DNA of 64,000 nucleotides, taken from assembly GCF_000235365.1 (NCBI RefSeq), contig NC_016454.1, positions 310,001-374,000 on the forward strand, written 5' to 3'. How positions within the stretch are numbered: the stretch's first letter is position 1; every line of letters starts with the position of its first letter. Below are positions 1 to 9,566 of the stretch, piece by piece. The notes under the pieces were generated by a model. The model was not told where the DNA came from, did not search any database, and saw only the letters and a program-made list of their open reading frames with translations. The position numbers were made by a program, and so were the translations under genes. Origin of the DNA: Eremothecium cymbalariae DBVPG#7215. Taxonomy: Eukaryota > Ascomycota > Saccharomycetes > Saccharomycetales > Saccharomycetaceae.

Positions 1-437
1 AGCTCCTTATCCAGCGAAAAATGCTTGTACACAGATATCTTCCCATTACTGTCTCCAAACGCACACCAACTTTCTTCAGGGGTATGCACCAGATCAAATG
101 CTGTGAAATGCCGTGCAGAACTCGATTCGCTCTCTCGTCCACTAATAATGTCCTTTGTGTAAACTATTGAAGGTAATTTGAAATAGCACTTATGCTTACC
201 GCCCTCGAAACTAGCCTCATAAATCTGGGGGGAAACCTTCTTAAAAACGTTCCCCTCCCCTGCATCGAACACTATCTCATCCTCAACCTTACTCACCTTA
301 ACTGTATAGTCCTTCACTGTATGAATGTCCGGTTCAACATTAATGTAAAATTGCTCCATCTCAACCTTACCCTGCTCCACATCCTTAATACATTCCACCA
401 CATCTGCTTGAATATGAAAACTCGGTAATTCCCCCAT
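1..437 (-). CDS. RPN14: Rpn14-like WD40 proteasome assembly chaperone (N-terminal part, cut by window edge)
   Basis: The reverse strand is open from ATG at 437 to the window edge, giving the first ~145 residues. Segments such as EQFYINVEPDIHT and FDAGEGNVFKKV...IYEASFEGG align with the start of S. cerevisiae Rpn14 (FYINVDKN..., VDAGKGNTFEKV...LYKARLDG, recalled). The first WD-like blade then appears (AFGDSNGKISVYKHF). Rpn14 helps assemble the 19S regulatory particle through the Rpt6 module in the cytosol and nucleus. In S. cerevisiae RPN14 (YGL004C) is next to CDH1 (YGL003C), which is three features downstream here, so the context agrees. The remaining two thirds of the protein lie outside the window. 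Divergent from RFA1, with a shared 394-bp promoter. Confidence 0.85.
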   Translation of the reverse strand, partial: MGELPSFHIQADVVECIKDVEQGKVEMEQFYINVEPDIHTVKDYTVKVSKVEDEIVFDAGEGNVFKKVSPQIYEASFEGGKHKCYFKLPSIVYTKDIISGRESESSSARHFTAFDLVHTPEESWCAFGDSNGKISVYKHFSLDKE

Positions 438-831
438 GCCTCTCTTTCCTTCAATTCAAAAAAACCCCCTCCACGTAAAACTGTCTCGATTCCTGCTAAT
501 ACCGTGGATTTCAACCTAGCAACTGCTAATTAACTCTCTAAACCTATTGTAAACCCATTTCATCCTCCATGAACTTGCCGTCTCCAAACGACTTGCATTC
601 GAAAACTGCAAAATTGGTTTTGGATTAAGTTATCAACACTTTCGTGGTGCACGGATCTTAAACAGATCACGAAAGTTTCAAAAACGCGAACTTTTAAAGC
701 AAGCCCTCGCCCAAAATAAAAGAGTGGCGAAGTTTTCTTCAGAAGAGCAAGATCAGCACGATAAAAGTTGAGGTTTTAGACGTTGGGTTGGCTATTAGAA
801 GTTGTAAAGGCGTGAATCAGTTTATTTGTGA
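438..831. promoter_or_regulatory. RPN14-RFA1 divergent promoter with two SCB-like G1/S elements
   Basis: This 394-bp gap has no gene. It holds CACGAAA at 668-674 and its reverse complement TTTCGTG at 640-646, both exact Swi4-Swi6 cell-cycle boxes. ACGCGA at 684-689 is one base from the MluI box ACGCGT. RFA1 is a known G1/S-regulated gene in S. cerevisiae, so the cluster 145-190 bp upstream of its ATG is probably functional; this is inferred from consensus matches only. Confidence 0.5.
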
Positions 832-2694
832 ATGATGACGTTGAATACAACTGTAAGTACGGGTGATTTGGCGACTATTTTTAAGGATAGGTCGAGGTAT
901 GAAAATCCAGTCGGGGGCTATTATCAATGTTCGCAAACAAAGAAGGCGGAACAGGTGGCGACTAGTAAGAAGAATTTAATATTGATTAATGATGGTACAT
1001 ACCATATGAAAGCGTTGTTAAGAGGGGAAGCATCTCAGAAGGCTTTGAGTCAGAATTTGAAGAGAGGGGACATTTTCCGGGTAGTGACAGGAGAACCTGC
1101 GGTTATCAAGGAGAAGAAGAAGTTTGTATTGATTATTGATGATTTTGAAATAACCAAGAGAGATGCAGATGTGAATGCACATACTGAGTTTATCGATGCG
1201 TACTTTGCGGCTCATCCAAATGAGGTGGTGAATTTAGAGGGCGTTGGGAACGAAGGTCAAGATATGTCGCCATCTCCAACTTTAGGATCTGGAGCTCTAG
1301 GCAATCCTGTGCAGTCAGTGCATAGACAGTCAGAAGTTCAACTACAACAGAGCAACCAATTTTCAGGAAATGAATCCCAAAAGTCCAAGCCTATATTTGC
1401 TATTGAACAGCTTTCTCCCTATCAAAACATGTGGACAATAAAGGCGCGAGTATCCTTTAAAGGCGATATCAAGACATGGCACAACCAACGCGGTGAAGGT
1501 AAACTCTTTAATGTTAATTTCTTGGACACTTCTGGAGAAATTCGTGCTACTGCATTCAATGATAATGCTATGAAGTATTTTGAAATTTTACAAGAGGGAA
1601 AGGTGTATTATGTTTCCAAGGCTAGAATACAGCCATCTAAACCGCAGTTTTCCAACTTAAAACATCCTTATGAGTTGCAGTTGGATAGGGACACTGTTGT
1701 GGAAGAATGTTTTGAGGCTACTGATGTTCCAAAGATGAACTTTAGTTTTGTGAAGTTGGATCACCTATCTAGTATGGAGGCAAATTCCAGTGTTGACGTC
1801 TTGGGTATTATTCAGACAGTGAATCCTCCATTTGAGATGACCGCCAAATCAGGAAAAAAGTTTAACCGTCGTGACATTGTGATTGTCGATGATACCGGCT
1901 ATTCCATCAGCGTTGGCCTATGGAACGAACAAGCAGTGGACTTCAATTTGCCGGAGGGTTCCGTTATTGCCGTGAAAAGTGCAAGAGTAACTGATTTCGC
2001 GGGCAAATCTTTGTCCATGGGGTTCTCTAGTACCCTTCATCCAAATCCTGATATCCCTGAAGCTTACGCCATAAAAGGATGGTATAATGCCAAGGGCAGC
2101 GAAACCAATTTCCATTCTTTAAAAACAGAAGCAGGCGAATCGGGCGCGGTTAAATTCATCGCTAACCGTATCACAATCGGTAGGGCTAAAGAGGAAAATC
2201 TTGGCAGAAGTGAGAAAGGTGATTATTTTAATGTTAAAGGAGCGATCAACTTTCTAAAGGTTGATAACTTTGCATATCCTGCATGCTCCTCTGAAGGTTG
2301 TCAAAAGAAAGTGATTGAACAAACTGATGGTACATGGAGATGTGAAAAATGTCAAGTTGACCATCCTAATCCAAAATGGAGGTACATGCTGACAATATCT
2401 ATTCTGGATGAAACATCTCAAATCTGGTTGACACTGTTTAATGACCAAGCAGAAAAATTGTTGGGCATGGATGCGAACACATTAACAAAGCTGAAGAACA
2501 CGGATTCTGAACAATTCCAGAGAGTAACACAAAGCGTACAAATGAATGAATTCGATTTCAGGATTAGGGCCCGTGAAGATACTTATAATGAAGAGACAAG
2601 GGTTAGATATACTGTAGTAAATCTTTATCCGCTGAGATGGAAGACTGAGTCCGAATTTTTAGCTGAAGAATTGTCTAAAACTTTCTTAAATTGA
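832..2694 (+). CDS. RFA1: Replication protein A large subunit (RPA70)
   Basis: The 620-aa product is almost the same length as S. cerevisiae Rfa1 (621) and matches throughout, e.g. FAIEQLSPYQNMWTIKARVS and DTSGEIRATAFND. It is the DNA-binding large subunit of the heterotrimeric single-stranded DNA-binding protein used in nuclear replication, repair and checkpoint signalling. The N-terminal OB fold covers roughly residues 1-120, a linker runs to ~180, and OB folds A, B and C follow. The zinc ribbon of fold C is visible as C485-x4-C490-x13-C504-x2-C507. There are two ATGs in a row at 832 and 835, so the start is uncertain by one residue. It converges with CDH1 across a 1.8-kb gap that contains a gene relic. 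Confidence 0.98.
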   Translation: MMTLNTTVSTGDLATIFKDRSRYENPVGGYYQCSQTKKAEQVATSKKNLILINDGTYHMKALLRGEASQKALSQNLKRGDIFRVVTGEPAVIKEKKKFVLIIDDFEITKRDADVNAHTEFIDAYFAAHPNEVVNLEGVGNEGQDMSPSPTLGSGALGNPVQSVHRQSEVQLQQSNQFSGNESQKSKPIFAIEQLSPYQNMWTIKARVSFKGDIKTWHNQRGEGKLFNVNFLDTSGEIRATAFNDNAMKYFEILQEGKVYYVSKARIQPSKPQFSNLKHPYELQLDRDTVVEECFEATDVPKMNFSFVKLDHLSSMEANSSVDVLGIIQTVNPPFEMTAKSGKKFNRRDIVIVDDTGYSISVGLWNEQAVDFNLPEGSVIAVKSARVTDFAGKSLSMGFSSTLHPNPDIPEAYAIKGWYNAKGSETNFHSLKTEAGESGAVKFIANRITIGRAKEENLGRSEKGDYFNVKGAINFLKVDNFAYPACSSEGCQKKVIEQTDGTWRCEKCQVDHPNPKWRYMLTISILDETSQIWLTLFNDQAEKLLGMDANTLTKLKNTDSEQFQRVTQSVQMNEFDFRIRAREDTYNEETRVRYTVVNLYPLRWKTESEFLAEELSKTFLN

Positions 2695-3029
2695 TAGTTT
2701 ATCTCTGTTTTTGTATTTTTATGGGTGCCTCGAACTTTGTATAATTAGTAAGATATGGTTAATATGACGATTTGTTGGCTGCTTGCCTTTACTGCGGATT
2801 TAAAATGCTAAAAAAGCTGCCTACATAATTTCTACCATACCGTTGGGTATAAATAACTCATTTAAAACCTGTTCTCGTTTGCATTTAGTCACTAATATGA
2901 TATGCTGCTAATTACCTTCTCTAGTAAATTTATTCATGGCTTTTACAATGGATTCACAATAGTATACAGATAAAACAGTTTGTCTCAGGTGAGCTACTTG
3001 TTTGTATTTGGGAGGTAGGCAAAAATAAA

Positions 3030-4132
3030 ATGGCAGTTAAAGGCATCAGAAGGAGACCTATTCGATATTACAAGTATTGTTATCGATATAAGATAAAATG
3101 TAACAAAAAGATGCCGTGTGCAGTTTGCGTCAAGTACAATGTAATCGATGGATGTGTATCTATGGTTTTAATAACACCTATTTAACAAATTATGATAGGA
3201 AAACAGGACTTTAAAATCGCCTACAAGTGAAGCAAGAGAATATTAAAGGCAAGGACTTGTTACCCACTTTTCTGCAGATTTATGAACCAAATGCTGTCTT
3301 TTCTCTGGAATTGAAAACAAAGAGGTGGGAAGAATTCATAGAAGTAGGATTGTTCCATTTGATCTTTTGAATACAGAGGTAACAAATATTCAATATATTC
3401 GATTGTTGTTTCAGAAGACTATTGGTGGTATGAGAATACTTCTTTTTTGGTGCCAATTTAAATGTTGTTGAACTGAATGTGGGCGCTGAATGGTTGTATA
3501 TTGCTTTGCAGGATGGTAAACCGCTTTGGAGGGATCCTCAGCTGTTGCATCAGGAATTCCATTTTTGACTTCAGAGAGTATGTTTGAAACCATGCCCTTG
3601 ACAACTGGAAATACTGCAAGTAAATTATTTTCTAAAGGGATATTTCTGATTAATAAGATATGTGGGACTGTAATGAGTAATTTGGGGATGCGATCTCAAT
3701 TGAAATCATGACTTCAATCAGAACACGAGTAGTCGATTTATACCAGCTGATTGCTGAACTTAGGGAGAGATTCGAAGCAAATATCTTGGGGAACTACCTA
3801 TCTGGACATTATTCATATACCTACACAGACTTAACTTGAGATCTGAATTGCTCTCCATAATGACACGAAGGAGCCATATAGTAATTGATAAAACAGAAGC
3901 GTGGAATTCATGCACGAGCCTGGAGGAACTCCTGATAATATTCTTATTCATGATGTGCGCACTATCTGCGTATTAATACTACTCCTGTTGCACATATACA
4001 GAATTCTAAATCTTTCAATTGCAAGGAGTTTTGCCTGATAAAAACGATCACTTATGAAATGCGAGAGGTCACCCTTACTGACCCAGTTAATTTTAAAATT
4101 GTGTTAATTGAGGATCTAGTGGACGGACGATG
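3030..4132 (+). pseudogene. Relic of a Zn2Cys6 (fungal zinc-cluster) transcription factor
   Basis: ATG at 3030 opens a 52-codon frame rich in basic residues. Its cysteines are spaced C-x6-C-x5-C-x2-C-x8-C (RYKIKCNKKMPCAVC core). This is the Gal4-type zinc cluster with only the first cysteine missing: a Tyr codon stands at the C-x2-C position. The frame stops at 3183. Further fragments on the same strand lie in different frames, for example ~3450-3560 (EWLYIALQDGKPLW) and ~3770-3975, which has a hydrophobic stretch like the fungal transcription-factor domain (LLIIFLFMMCALSAY). No intact frame exists. The end coordinate is approximate. It sits in the RFA1-CDH1 convergent gap. The zinc-cluster identity is well supported; which family member it was is unknown. 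Confidence 0.6.
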
Positions 4133-4472
4133 AATTAAGTTATTTTATTTCAATTAAAAATATCATGACCCATGTATGGTCTAAAAACATGGACTATAGA
4201 TCTCGAAAAGAAAATAATTCGAACTGCTTCGCAAATGCGAATTCTTTAATGCTGAAAGCCATAATGCATACGACTCTGTAAATGGGCGTGGCATGATTCT
4301 AAATCAACATCCCTAACTTGAGACCGCAATATCTTTCTGGCCCTGGGATCTCTGATACCAATTATTTTGTGATTTAAAAATATTATATAGATATCATGAG
4401 TTCAAATGAAATCATCATAAGAATATACGCCCCTAAATATATAACCGATTATTGTTTTACCCATAGATATTA

Positions 4473-6128
4473 TTATCGTAGCTTACTAAATGCAGAGGTC
4501 AATACTGAATCTGGCTGCCCACTAGATTTCGACTTGTCAAATAATTTCCAATACCTCAAAGTTTCATCACCTGCACCAGATACTATTGTAGTGCCATCGG
4601 CAGATAACGTTAGATGTAACACTCTAAAACTATGTCCCTTCAATACCGCTAGCGGTTCTAGGTTTGGGCAATCCCAGAGAGTCAAATTAAATTTGGAATA
4701 TCCGTGAGAAGTAACCAATTCGTCAGTATTTTTTGACCAAACCATATTACAAATCTGCGAACCTGTATCTGTGTCATTCAACTTTGTTCCCGAATTAACG
4801 TTCCATATCTTTAACTTTCGATCAGCAGTACCACCACCGGTGGCTAATGTTGCACGTTTGTGCGGTGACCAAGCCATTGCTTTAACAGCAGCAGTATGTT
4901 CTGAAAATCTCAAAAGGGCCTTCTTAGAAGGCCCATCATAGACATACACCATATTATCGTTGCCACCAGAGGCTAATCTGTTTTCTTCGACGTTCCACTT
5001 CAATCCACAAACCTCCTGTGAGTGCGTATTTATTTGCTCAAAGTAGTGCTCTGGCATGCGCACGTCTCTATGTAATATCTTATGGTCTCTACTCCCTGAG
5101 CTAAGGATGTGGTGATTCCAGGATAGACATGCGACACGATCCAAATGACCAGATAAAGTCCGAATACACTTTTTTTTAACGACATCATGCAATTCTACAA
5201 TTCCATCGCTTAACCCTACTGCCAAATGTGATCCCGAATTAACCCAACTTAAACTCGTATATTCAAGGTCAGTTTCACACATCTGAATTACTTCATTACT
5301 GTTATCATCTGTTAAAAAGACAGTCTTCCCCAAAGCTACTGCCAACATATCTGTGCTAGACCAATCTATAAGATCGTAGTAAAAATCATCTGCCAAAGAT
5401 GGTGCGTCAAGCACTCTATATGGAACCTTGGCTATATCTCTAAACCTCTTTCCGGGAGAAAGCAATAACCTTTGGGAGTCGGGCCTCACTGGTGAAATAG
5501 AATTCATAAACTGTTGCTGCAACATCGAAACAGTAGAATTGCGTGTTGCACTTCTTTCACGGTATGTAAATAAACTGGCACCTCTCACATTATTCGACGT
5601 TGGTCTCTGTAGACTGTCCGTGCTCGTAAACGTAAGCCTCTTGGGTGTGGCCGGGGTCGACGATGTTGAATGGTCAGAAGAATTAGACTTCGGTGGAGTA
5701 TTTGGCTCCTCTAAACTCTGGGATGCAGTACAATGAATACGTTCGATATTATTTTCATTATCATTCGAGTCTTTCGACAATTTATCGCCAAAAAGTTCAT
5801 TCTTCAAAATGGTATCAAATGTTTGATGTGCCTGTCGTTCTTTTTGAAATTCAATCTGATTATCTGAAGTAATGGGCGATACATATGTTAAATTCGACGT
5901 ACTGCCAATTGATATCACTGTATTCAAATCCATATTTGTCCTATTAGGCATAAATCTATCCGTATAAGCATTTGTAGATCGTGGTCGTCTTACTGGAGAT
6001 GATAGTAGTGAAGATGATGAAGAGGATGAAGAAATGGGACGTTTACTGACCCTATTATTCGCTTGTGACTTCTTCGCAGGCGATGTAGAGGGTGTGTTAT
6101 CCATGAATGGACTATCATTATCTGACAT
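4473..6128 (-). CDS. CDH1: Cdh1/Hct1, WD40 activator of the anaphase-promoting complex
   Basis: The 551-aa protein is near the S. cerevisiae length (566). It recruits substrates with D-box and KEN degrons to APC/C in late mitosis and G1. The N-terminus has the C-box (DRFMPNR, ~residue 57) and Ser/Pro-rich Cdk sites (TPSTSP, SSPVRRPRS). The spacer has SPVRPDS and LLLSPGKRFRDIAKVPYRVLDAP, and seven WD blades follow (~235-530). The match is to Cdh1 rather than Cdc20 (KVPYRVLDAPSLADDFYYDLIDWSS). The C-terminus ends in Leu-Arg, where APC/C activators normally end in Ile-Arg. In S. cerevisiae CDH1 (YGL003C) sits between RPN14 and ERP6; here RFA1 and SWD1 from the other paralogous region are interleaved. 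Confidence 0.97.
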   Translation of the reverse strand: MSDNDSPFMDNTPSTSPAKKSQANNRVSKRPISSSSSSSSLLSSPVRRPRSTNAYTDRFMPNRTNMDLNTVISIGSTSNLTYVSPITSDNQIEFQKERQAHQTFDTILKNELFGDKLSKDSNDNENNIERIHCTASQSLEEPNTPPKSNSSDHSTSSTPATPKRLTFTSTDSLQRPTSNNVRGASLFTYRERSATRNSTVSMLQQQFMNSISPVRPDSQRLLLSPGKRFRDIAKVPYRVLDAPSLADDFYYDLIDWSSTDMLAVALGKTVFLTDDNSNEVIQMCETDLEYTSLSWVNSGSHLAVGLSDGIVELHDVVKKKCIRTLSGHLDRVACLSWNHHILSSGSRDHKILHRDVRMPEHYFEQINTHSQEVCGLKWNVEENRLASGGNDNMVYVYDGPSKKALLRFSEHTAAVKAMAWSPHKRATLATGGGTADRKLKIWNVNSGTKLNDTDTGSQICNMVWSKNTDELVTSHGYSKFNLTLWDCPNLEPLAVLKGHSFRVLHLTLSADGTTIVSGAGDETLRYWKLFDKSKSSGQPDSVLTSAFSKLR

Positions 6129-6352
6129 TATTAATATATTCCTTTAAATTAATGTTATATTATCCAAGGTAACTCATATTACGTTTTGTTTCTGATATTT
6201 GTTAAAACTTAATATACATTAAGAGTTTCCAAATTTTTTTTGCTACGCAAGTTTCAGCTAAACGTTAGAGAAATATTTAAGAGGTCCATTTTAACTTTCA
6301 CTGTGTAAAAGTGACACATAAAACAAGAATATAGAAGGATATTTACTATCAG

Positions 6353-7675
6353 TTAATTAATCCATGATGTGTTGCTAGTAGCCTGTAGCCCCTTGACCAT
6401 TAATATGCCTTCGTAGTCTGTAGGAATGATGAATTTTTCCAATGATAGGTCATTACCTCTGACATCAAACTTCTCTTTTGTACGGAGATCTATGTATACT
6501 TCTTCAGCCTCATCTTGTTCTTGTTGATGGCCTAGCTCGTCTAGTTGATCGAATTCGTCCTCTTTCTCTCTGTACTCAACGTTTTCTTCCACTTCTTCAA
6601 AATCTGGAGCTAATGCGCTCCATTTAGGAGGAATTATAATCGACCAGATATAGACGTTTCCCGACTCAAGCCCATTGCTTGTTATACACATATTGTAGAA
6701 GTTCCAGTCTATGTTGAGTAATTCTTCTTCGGGGCCCTCTAAGACTCGTACTAAAGTTCCTGATCCTGTTTCCCAAAGATACAAATCATGGGCAGAAGAT
6801 CCATGGGCAGATGCAACGATATACTCGCCGGAATGGTTGCTAAAGGCAATTGAGTTCCATTGCAATTTGTTGATGACGTCCTGGTATTTGTGCTCCAAAT
6901 CGAGATTTATTTCGAAGGAATCTTCGTCGATTGTGAAAGAGTATTGTCTTATTGATCTATCGGAACAATTAATCGCCACTCTGTCTCCATAAGGTGTTAT
7001 TATAATATGCTTGATATTCGAATTACCAATAAATGCTTTCTTAATCAATTTGAAGCCAGAATCCTGAGGGAGAATCCGATAGATAATCACCCAGCCGTTT
7101 GAAGTACCCGTGATTATGACTTCTTTAAGACGCGGGTGTAAGCATGTAACTAAAGTATACCCATAATCTTTCACCTCTTGCTGTTCCAGCTCCATCGCTG
7201 GGTCTCTGATCTCAACAGCTGTGGCTATATCGTGAGAAAAATCAATCATAAATCCATATTTTTGTTCTAAAACAGTTGCAACACACCTATTGGCATCAAT
7301 TCCTAATATATCACAAGTCCAAACAGGCCCATCAAATCTATATCCCTTATAACACCTCCAAGGCATTTTTAAATCCCACATCTTTACACTCCAGTCACGA
7401 GAACTACTAAACAAATAACGACCGCACTGAGACCAAGACACGGACTGAACGGACCTTACATGAGAACCACCCCTATTACCAAGCATTGAAATGGGTTTCT
7501 TAGTATCCATATCATAGATTACAATCGATCCATTGGAACACCCAACAGCTAGATAATCTCCCCCATGACTAAACTGTAAACATTCACCTTGTAATGGAAT
7601 CTCAAAAGTGTCGGTTAGTTTTTCCGGGTACTCCTTAAGCACACTAAAAGGATCTTGAAGCAACCTATTAGCCAT
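6353..7675 (-). CDS. SWD1: Swd1, WD40 subunit of the COMPASS (Set1) H3K4 methyltransferase complex
   Basis: The product is 440 aa from the ATG at 7675 (upstream in-frame codons lack an ATG). It begins MANRLLQDPFSVLKEYPEKL, close to S. cerevisiae Swd1 (LLQDPFAVLKEHPEKL). WD repeats fill residues ~20-340. The conserved WSALAPDFEEVEENV follows, then an acidic tail and DLRTKEKFDVRGN. Swd1 pairs with Swd3 around the Set1 catalytic core in nuclear COMPASS and is needed for H3K4 methylation. S. cerevisiae SWD1 (YAR003W) neighbours ERP1 and RFA1, as here. Divergent from the p24 gene with a 246-bp gap. Confidence 0.97.
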   Translation of the reverse strand: MANRLLQDPFSVLKEYPEKLTDTFEIPLQGECLQFSHGGDYLAVGCSNGSIVIYDMDTKKPISMLGNRGGSHVRSVQSVSWSQCGRYLFSSSRDWSVKMWDLKMPWRCYKGYRFDGPVWTCDILGIDANRCVATVLEQKYGFMIDFSHDIATAVEIRDPAMELEQQEVKDYGYTLVTCLHPRLKEVIITGTSNGWVIIYRILPQDSGFKLIKKAFIGNSNIKHIIITPYGDRVAINCSDRSIRQYSFTIDEDSFEINLDLEHKYQDVINKLQWNSIAFSNHSGEYIVASAHGSSAHDLYLWETGSGTLVRVLEGPEEELLNIDWNFYNMCITSNGLESGNVYIWSIIIPPKWSALAPDFEEVEENVEYREKEDEFDQLDELGHQQEQDEAEEVYIDLRTKEKFDVRGNDLSLEKFIIPTDYEGILMVKGLQATSNTSWIN

Positions 7676-7921
7676 TCTGAATCTTCTCAAACCTCGAATT
7701 ACTCCTTAACCACTCCATCACAGTTAGATCTCCATTGGTTAGTGGTACCGCTGTACCTGGTTTAAATGCAAAAAATTTCGAACAGCAAAACCAGAATTTG
7801 AACACCGCGTTGAAGTTTTAACTTTAACACACCTTAGGTTGTATCTTGTATATATGCATAACTTTGCAATCAATATTCCAGATCAAGTTTGAAACAGGAT
7901 TACAGTTAGTTCGTTAGTATC

Positions 7922-8575
7922 ATGTATTTGAAGACATTTATTCAATTCCTGGTACTATGCTGCTTGCAGTTACATGTTAATGGCTTCTATTTTTACACTA
8001 ACGGTGGTGAAAGGAAGTGTTTCCACAAGGAATTATCAAAGGACACAATATTGAAGACCTACTATCAAGTCCAGGCATATGATATGGATACGCACAGGTA
8101 TAAAAAGGCTAATAATGAATTGTCATTAATAATCGATGTTGAAGAAGTGTTTGATGATAACCACCGTGTCGCACATGAGACTGCGCCTTCAACTGGAACT
8201 TATACTTTTAATGCAGTTGATTCTGGTGAACATAAGATCTGCTTCCAGCCCCACTTCCAAGGGTGGTTGGCTAGAACAAAGACAAAGGTGGAAGTGAATT
8301 TTGAAGTTAGGTCTGGATCGTATTTAGATACTAAGAAGGAAGGTACAATTCAATACTTGCATCAATTGGTCCTAAGTTTAAACGACAAAGCAGCTGAAAT
8401 CAAGAGAGAACAGGACTTAGTGAGAGAGCGTGAATCCAAATTCAGAGACACTTCCGAACGTGCAAATTCATGTGCTGCGTGGTGGGCTATTATAACCTTA
8501 ATTGTGCTTGGAACTACCTGCTTCTGGCAAGTAAATCATCTACGTACTTTCTTTGTTAAGCAAAAGGTCTTGTAA
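7922..8575 (+). CDS. ERP1: p24-family cargo receptor of COPII/COPI vesicles (ERP1/ERP6 orthologue)
   Basis: The 217-aa protein has a signal peptide (hydrophobic ~5-20, cut near VNG-FYFYT), a GOLD domain with two conserved cysteines (ERKCF ~residue 32 and HKICF ~residue 102), a membrane-proximal coiled coil (KAAEIKREQDLVRERESKFRDTSERAN) and one C-terminal membrane segment (~185-205). It ends in a short cytosolic tail, VKQKVL. p24 proteins cycle between ER and Golgi and sort GPI-anchored and other cargo. S. cerevisiae has the paralogous pair ERP1 (YAR002C-A) and ERP6 (YGL002W) flanking the CEN1 and CEN7 neighbourhoods; the single copy here, between SWD1 and NUP60, fits the unduplicated ancestor. 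The gene symbol is therefore nominal. Confidence 0.9.
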   Translation: MYLKTFIQFLVLCCLQLHVNGFYFYTNGGERKCFHKELSKDTILKTYYQVQAYDMDTHRYKKANNELSLIIDVEEVFDDNHRVAHETAPSTGTYTFNAVDSGEHKICFQPHFQGWLARTKTKVEVNFEVRSGSYLDTKKEGTIQYLHQLVLSLNDKAAEIKREQDLVRERESKFRDTSERANSCAAWWAIITLIVLGTTCFWQVNHLRTFFVKQKVL

Positions 8576-8925
8576 AGAACAGGTCTTCAAAACACTTATA
8601 TATAAATATAAATATAAATTAACCTTATATTTTTTAAATATATCCTATTTATGTTCTACATGTAGTTGAGACTTTCTTGCAGCTGGCAGCGTAGATGACA
8701 TGTAGATTCGCTTTACGAACTTGTGCCTCCGTGTATTCCTTGTCGTACATGTCTTCCATTGACACTGACTTAAAAGGATTTGCGGAACAAGGAATTTTTT
8801 GAATATTTAGTCGTTTAGAACAACTCTAGATTGTGTGACATGAAATAGTACCTGGGTTATACAAGTAGTGTTCTTGTAAGGACTTTTGAATTTGAGGTTC
8901 ATTTTTCCTGAGTGAGCTTTCTTTG
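8576..8925. other. Gap between the p24 gene and a small ORF
   Basis: 350 bp without a recognised gene. It is A/T-rich after the p24 stop (8595-8640, a probable 3' processing region). On the reverse strand short frames are open (8649-8829 and, in another frame, up to 9007 with a run of Val/Phe/Leu like a membrane segment), but neither has an ATG start and they are not in register. Confidence 0.4.
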
Positions 8926-9264
8926 ATGGTTTCGTTGAGTTCAACCAAAGAAGTAGAAAAGCAGTCACGAAAACTACCACCACAACTGCAAACGGTAGAA
9001 CTTGCAAAAAATATTAAGCATCTTCAGCGGCTAAGAAATCCAAGAGCTGAGGTTGAGTTGGGTGAAGGGCATACTTCTATGTTGTTTTATGTTGGAAATT
9101 GTGTTAAACCATATGATTCGGATTTCTACACAGCATGTAATTGTACTAAAATTGACAAAGTTGATGAGGAATTAATTAAAGACGTTTATGAAGAGGAATT
9201 GGATTCAGTTTATAGTCTTGATAAGAGACAATATTCACCGTTTTCAGGCCCATATTATTTCTGA
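8926..9264 (+). CDS. Small orphan protein, 112 aa
   Basis: I do not recognise this protein. The ATG at 8926 opens a 112-codon frame with yeast-like codon use, especially after 9008. The first half is basic and polar. The middle has a short hydrophobic piece with three cysteines (MLFYVGNCV, TACNC). The C-terminal third is acidic (DEELIKDVYEEELD) and the end is SLDKR followed by QYSPFSGPYYF. The SLDKR tail resembles a Kex2 processing site, but there is no signal peptide, so this is probably coincidence. It lies between the p24 gene and NUP60, where S. cerevisiae has no counterpart I can recall. Reverse-strand frames overlap its first 80 bases. It may be a lineage-specific gene or spurious. Confidence 0.4.
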   Translation: MVSLSSTKEVEKQSRKLPPQLQTVELAKNIKHLQRLRNPRAEVELGEGHTSMLFYVGNCVKPYDSDFYTACNCTKIDKVDEELIKDVYEEELDSVYSLDKRQYSPFSGPYYF

Positions 9265-9566
9265 CATGATAATCCACTAATATCGAATCCAAGTGTTTAC
9301 GCAAGGTGGGCAAAAAGTAGGTTCAAAATCAAATTGAAGAATACCGTGAAAATAAGCCAAGAGATGATTAAAAAGAAGTGCAGTTGTATAGATGACATAT
9401 GTTGTGCTATCTATGTTTATATATATATATATAGATATAGATAGATAGATAAACCAACAAGTTTAGACCTAGACTGAAACTCTTATCATATATAAAGACA
9501 CAGAATTACAATATTATCTAACAAAATTAATAACCTATGTGGGAAAACTTGGAATTGTAATGATAT
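9265..9566. other. Convergent gap before NUP60
   Basis: 302 bp of AT-rich sequence between the small ORF and the NUP60 stop. Apart from the TA/GATA microsatellite at 9419-9451, I see nothing in it. Confidence 0.5.
9419..9451. repeat. TA/GATA microsatellite
   Basis: A run of alternating T and A passes into four GATA-like tetranucleotides. It is a simple sequence repeat in non-coding DNA. Confidence 0.8.

Noticed and set aside
4396..4707. 103-codon forward ORF
   Set aside because: It overlaps the CDH1 C-terminus on the opposite strand, whose WD-repeat sequence is unmistakable.
7912..7918. TACTAAC on the reverse strand upstream of SWD1
   Set aside because: No GTATGT donor or extra exon is found, and SWD1 has a good start at 7675.
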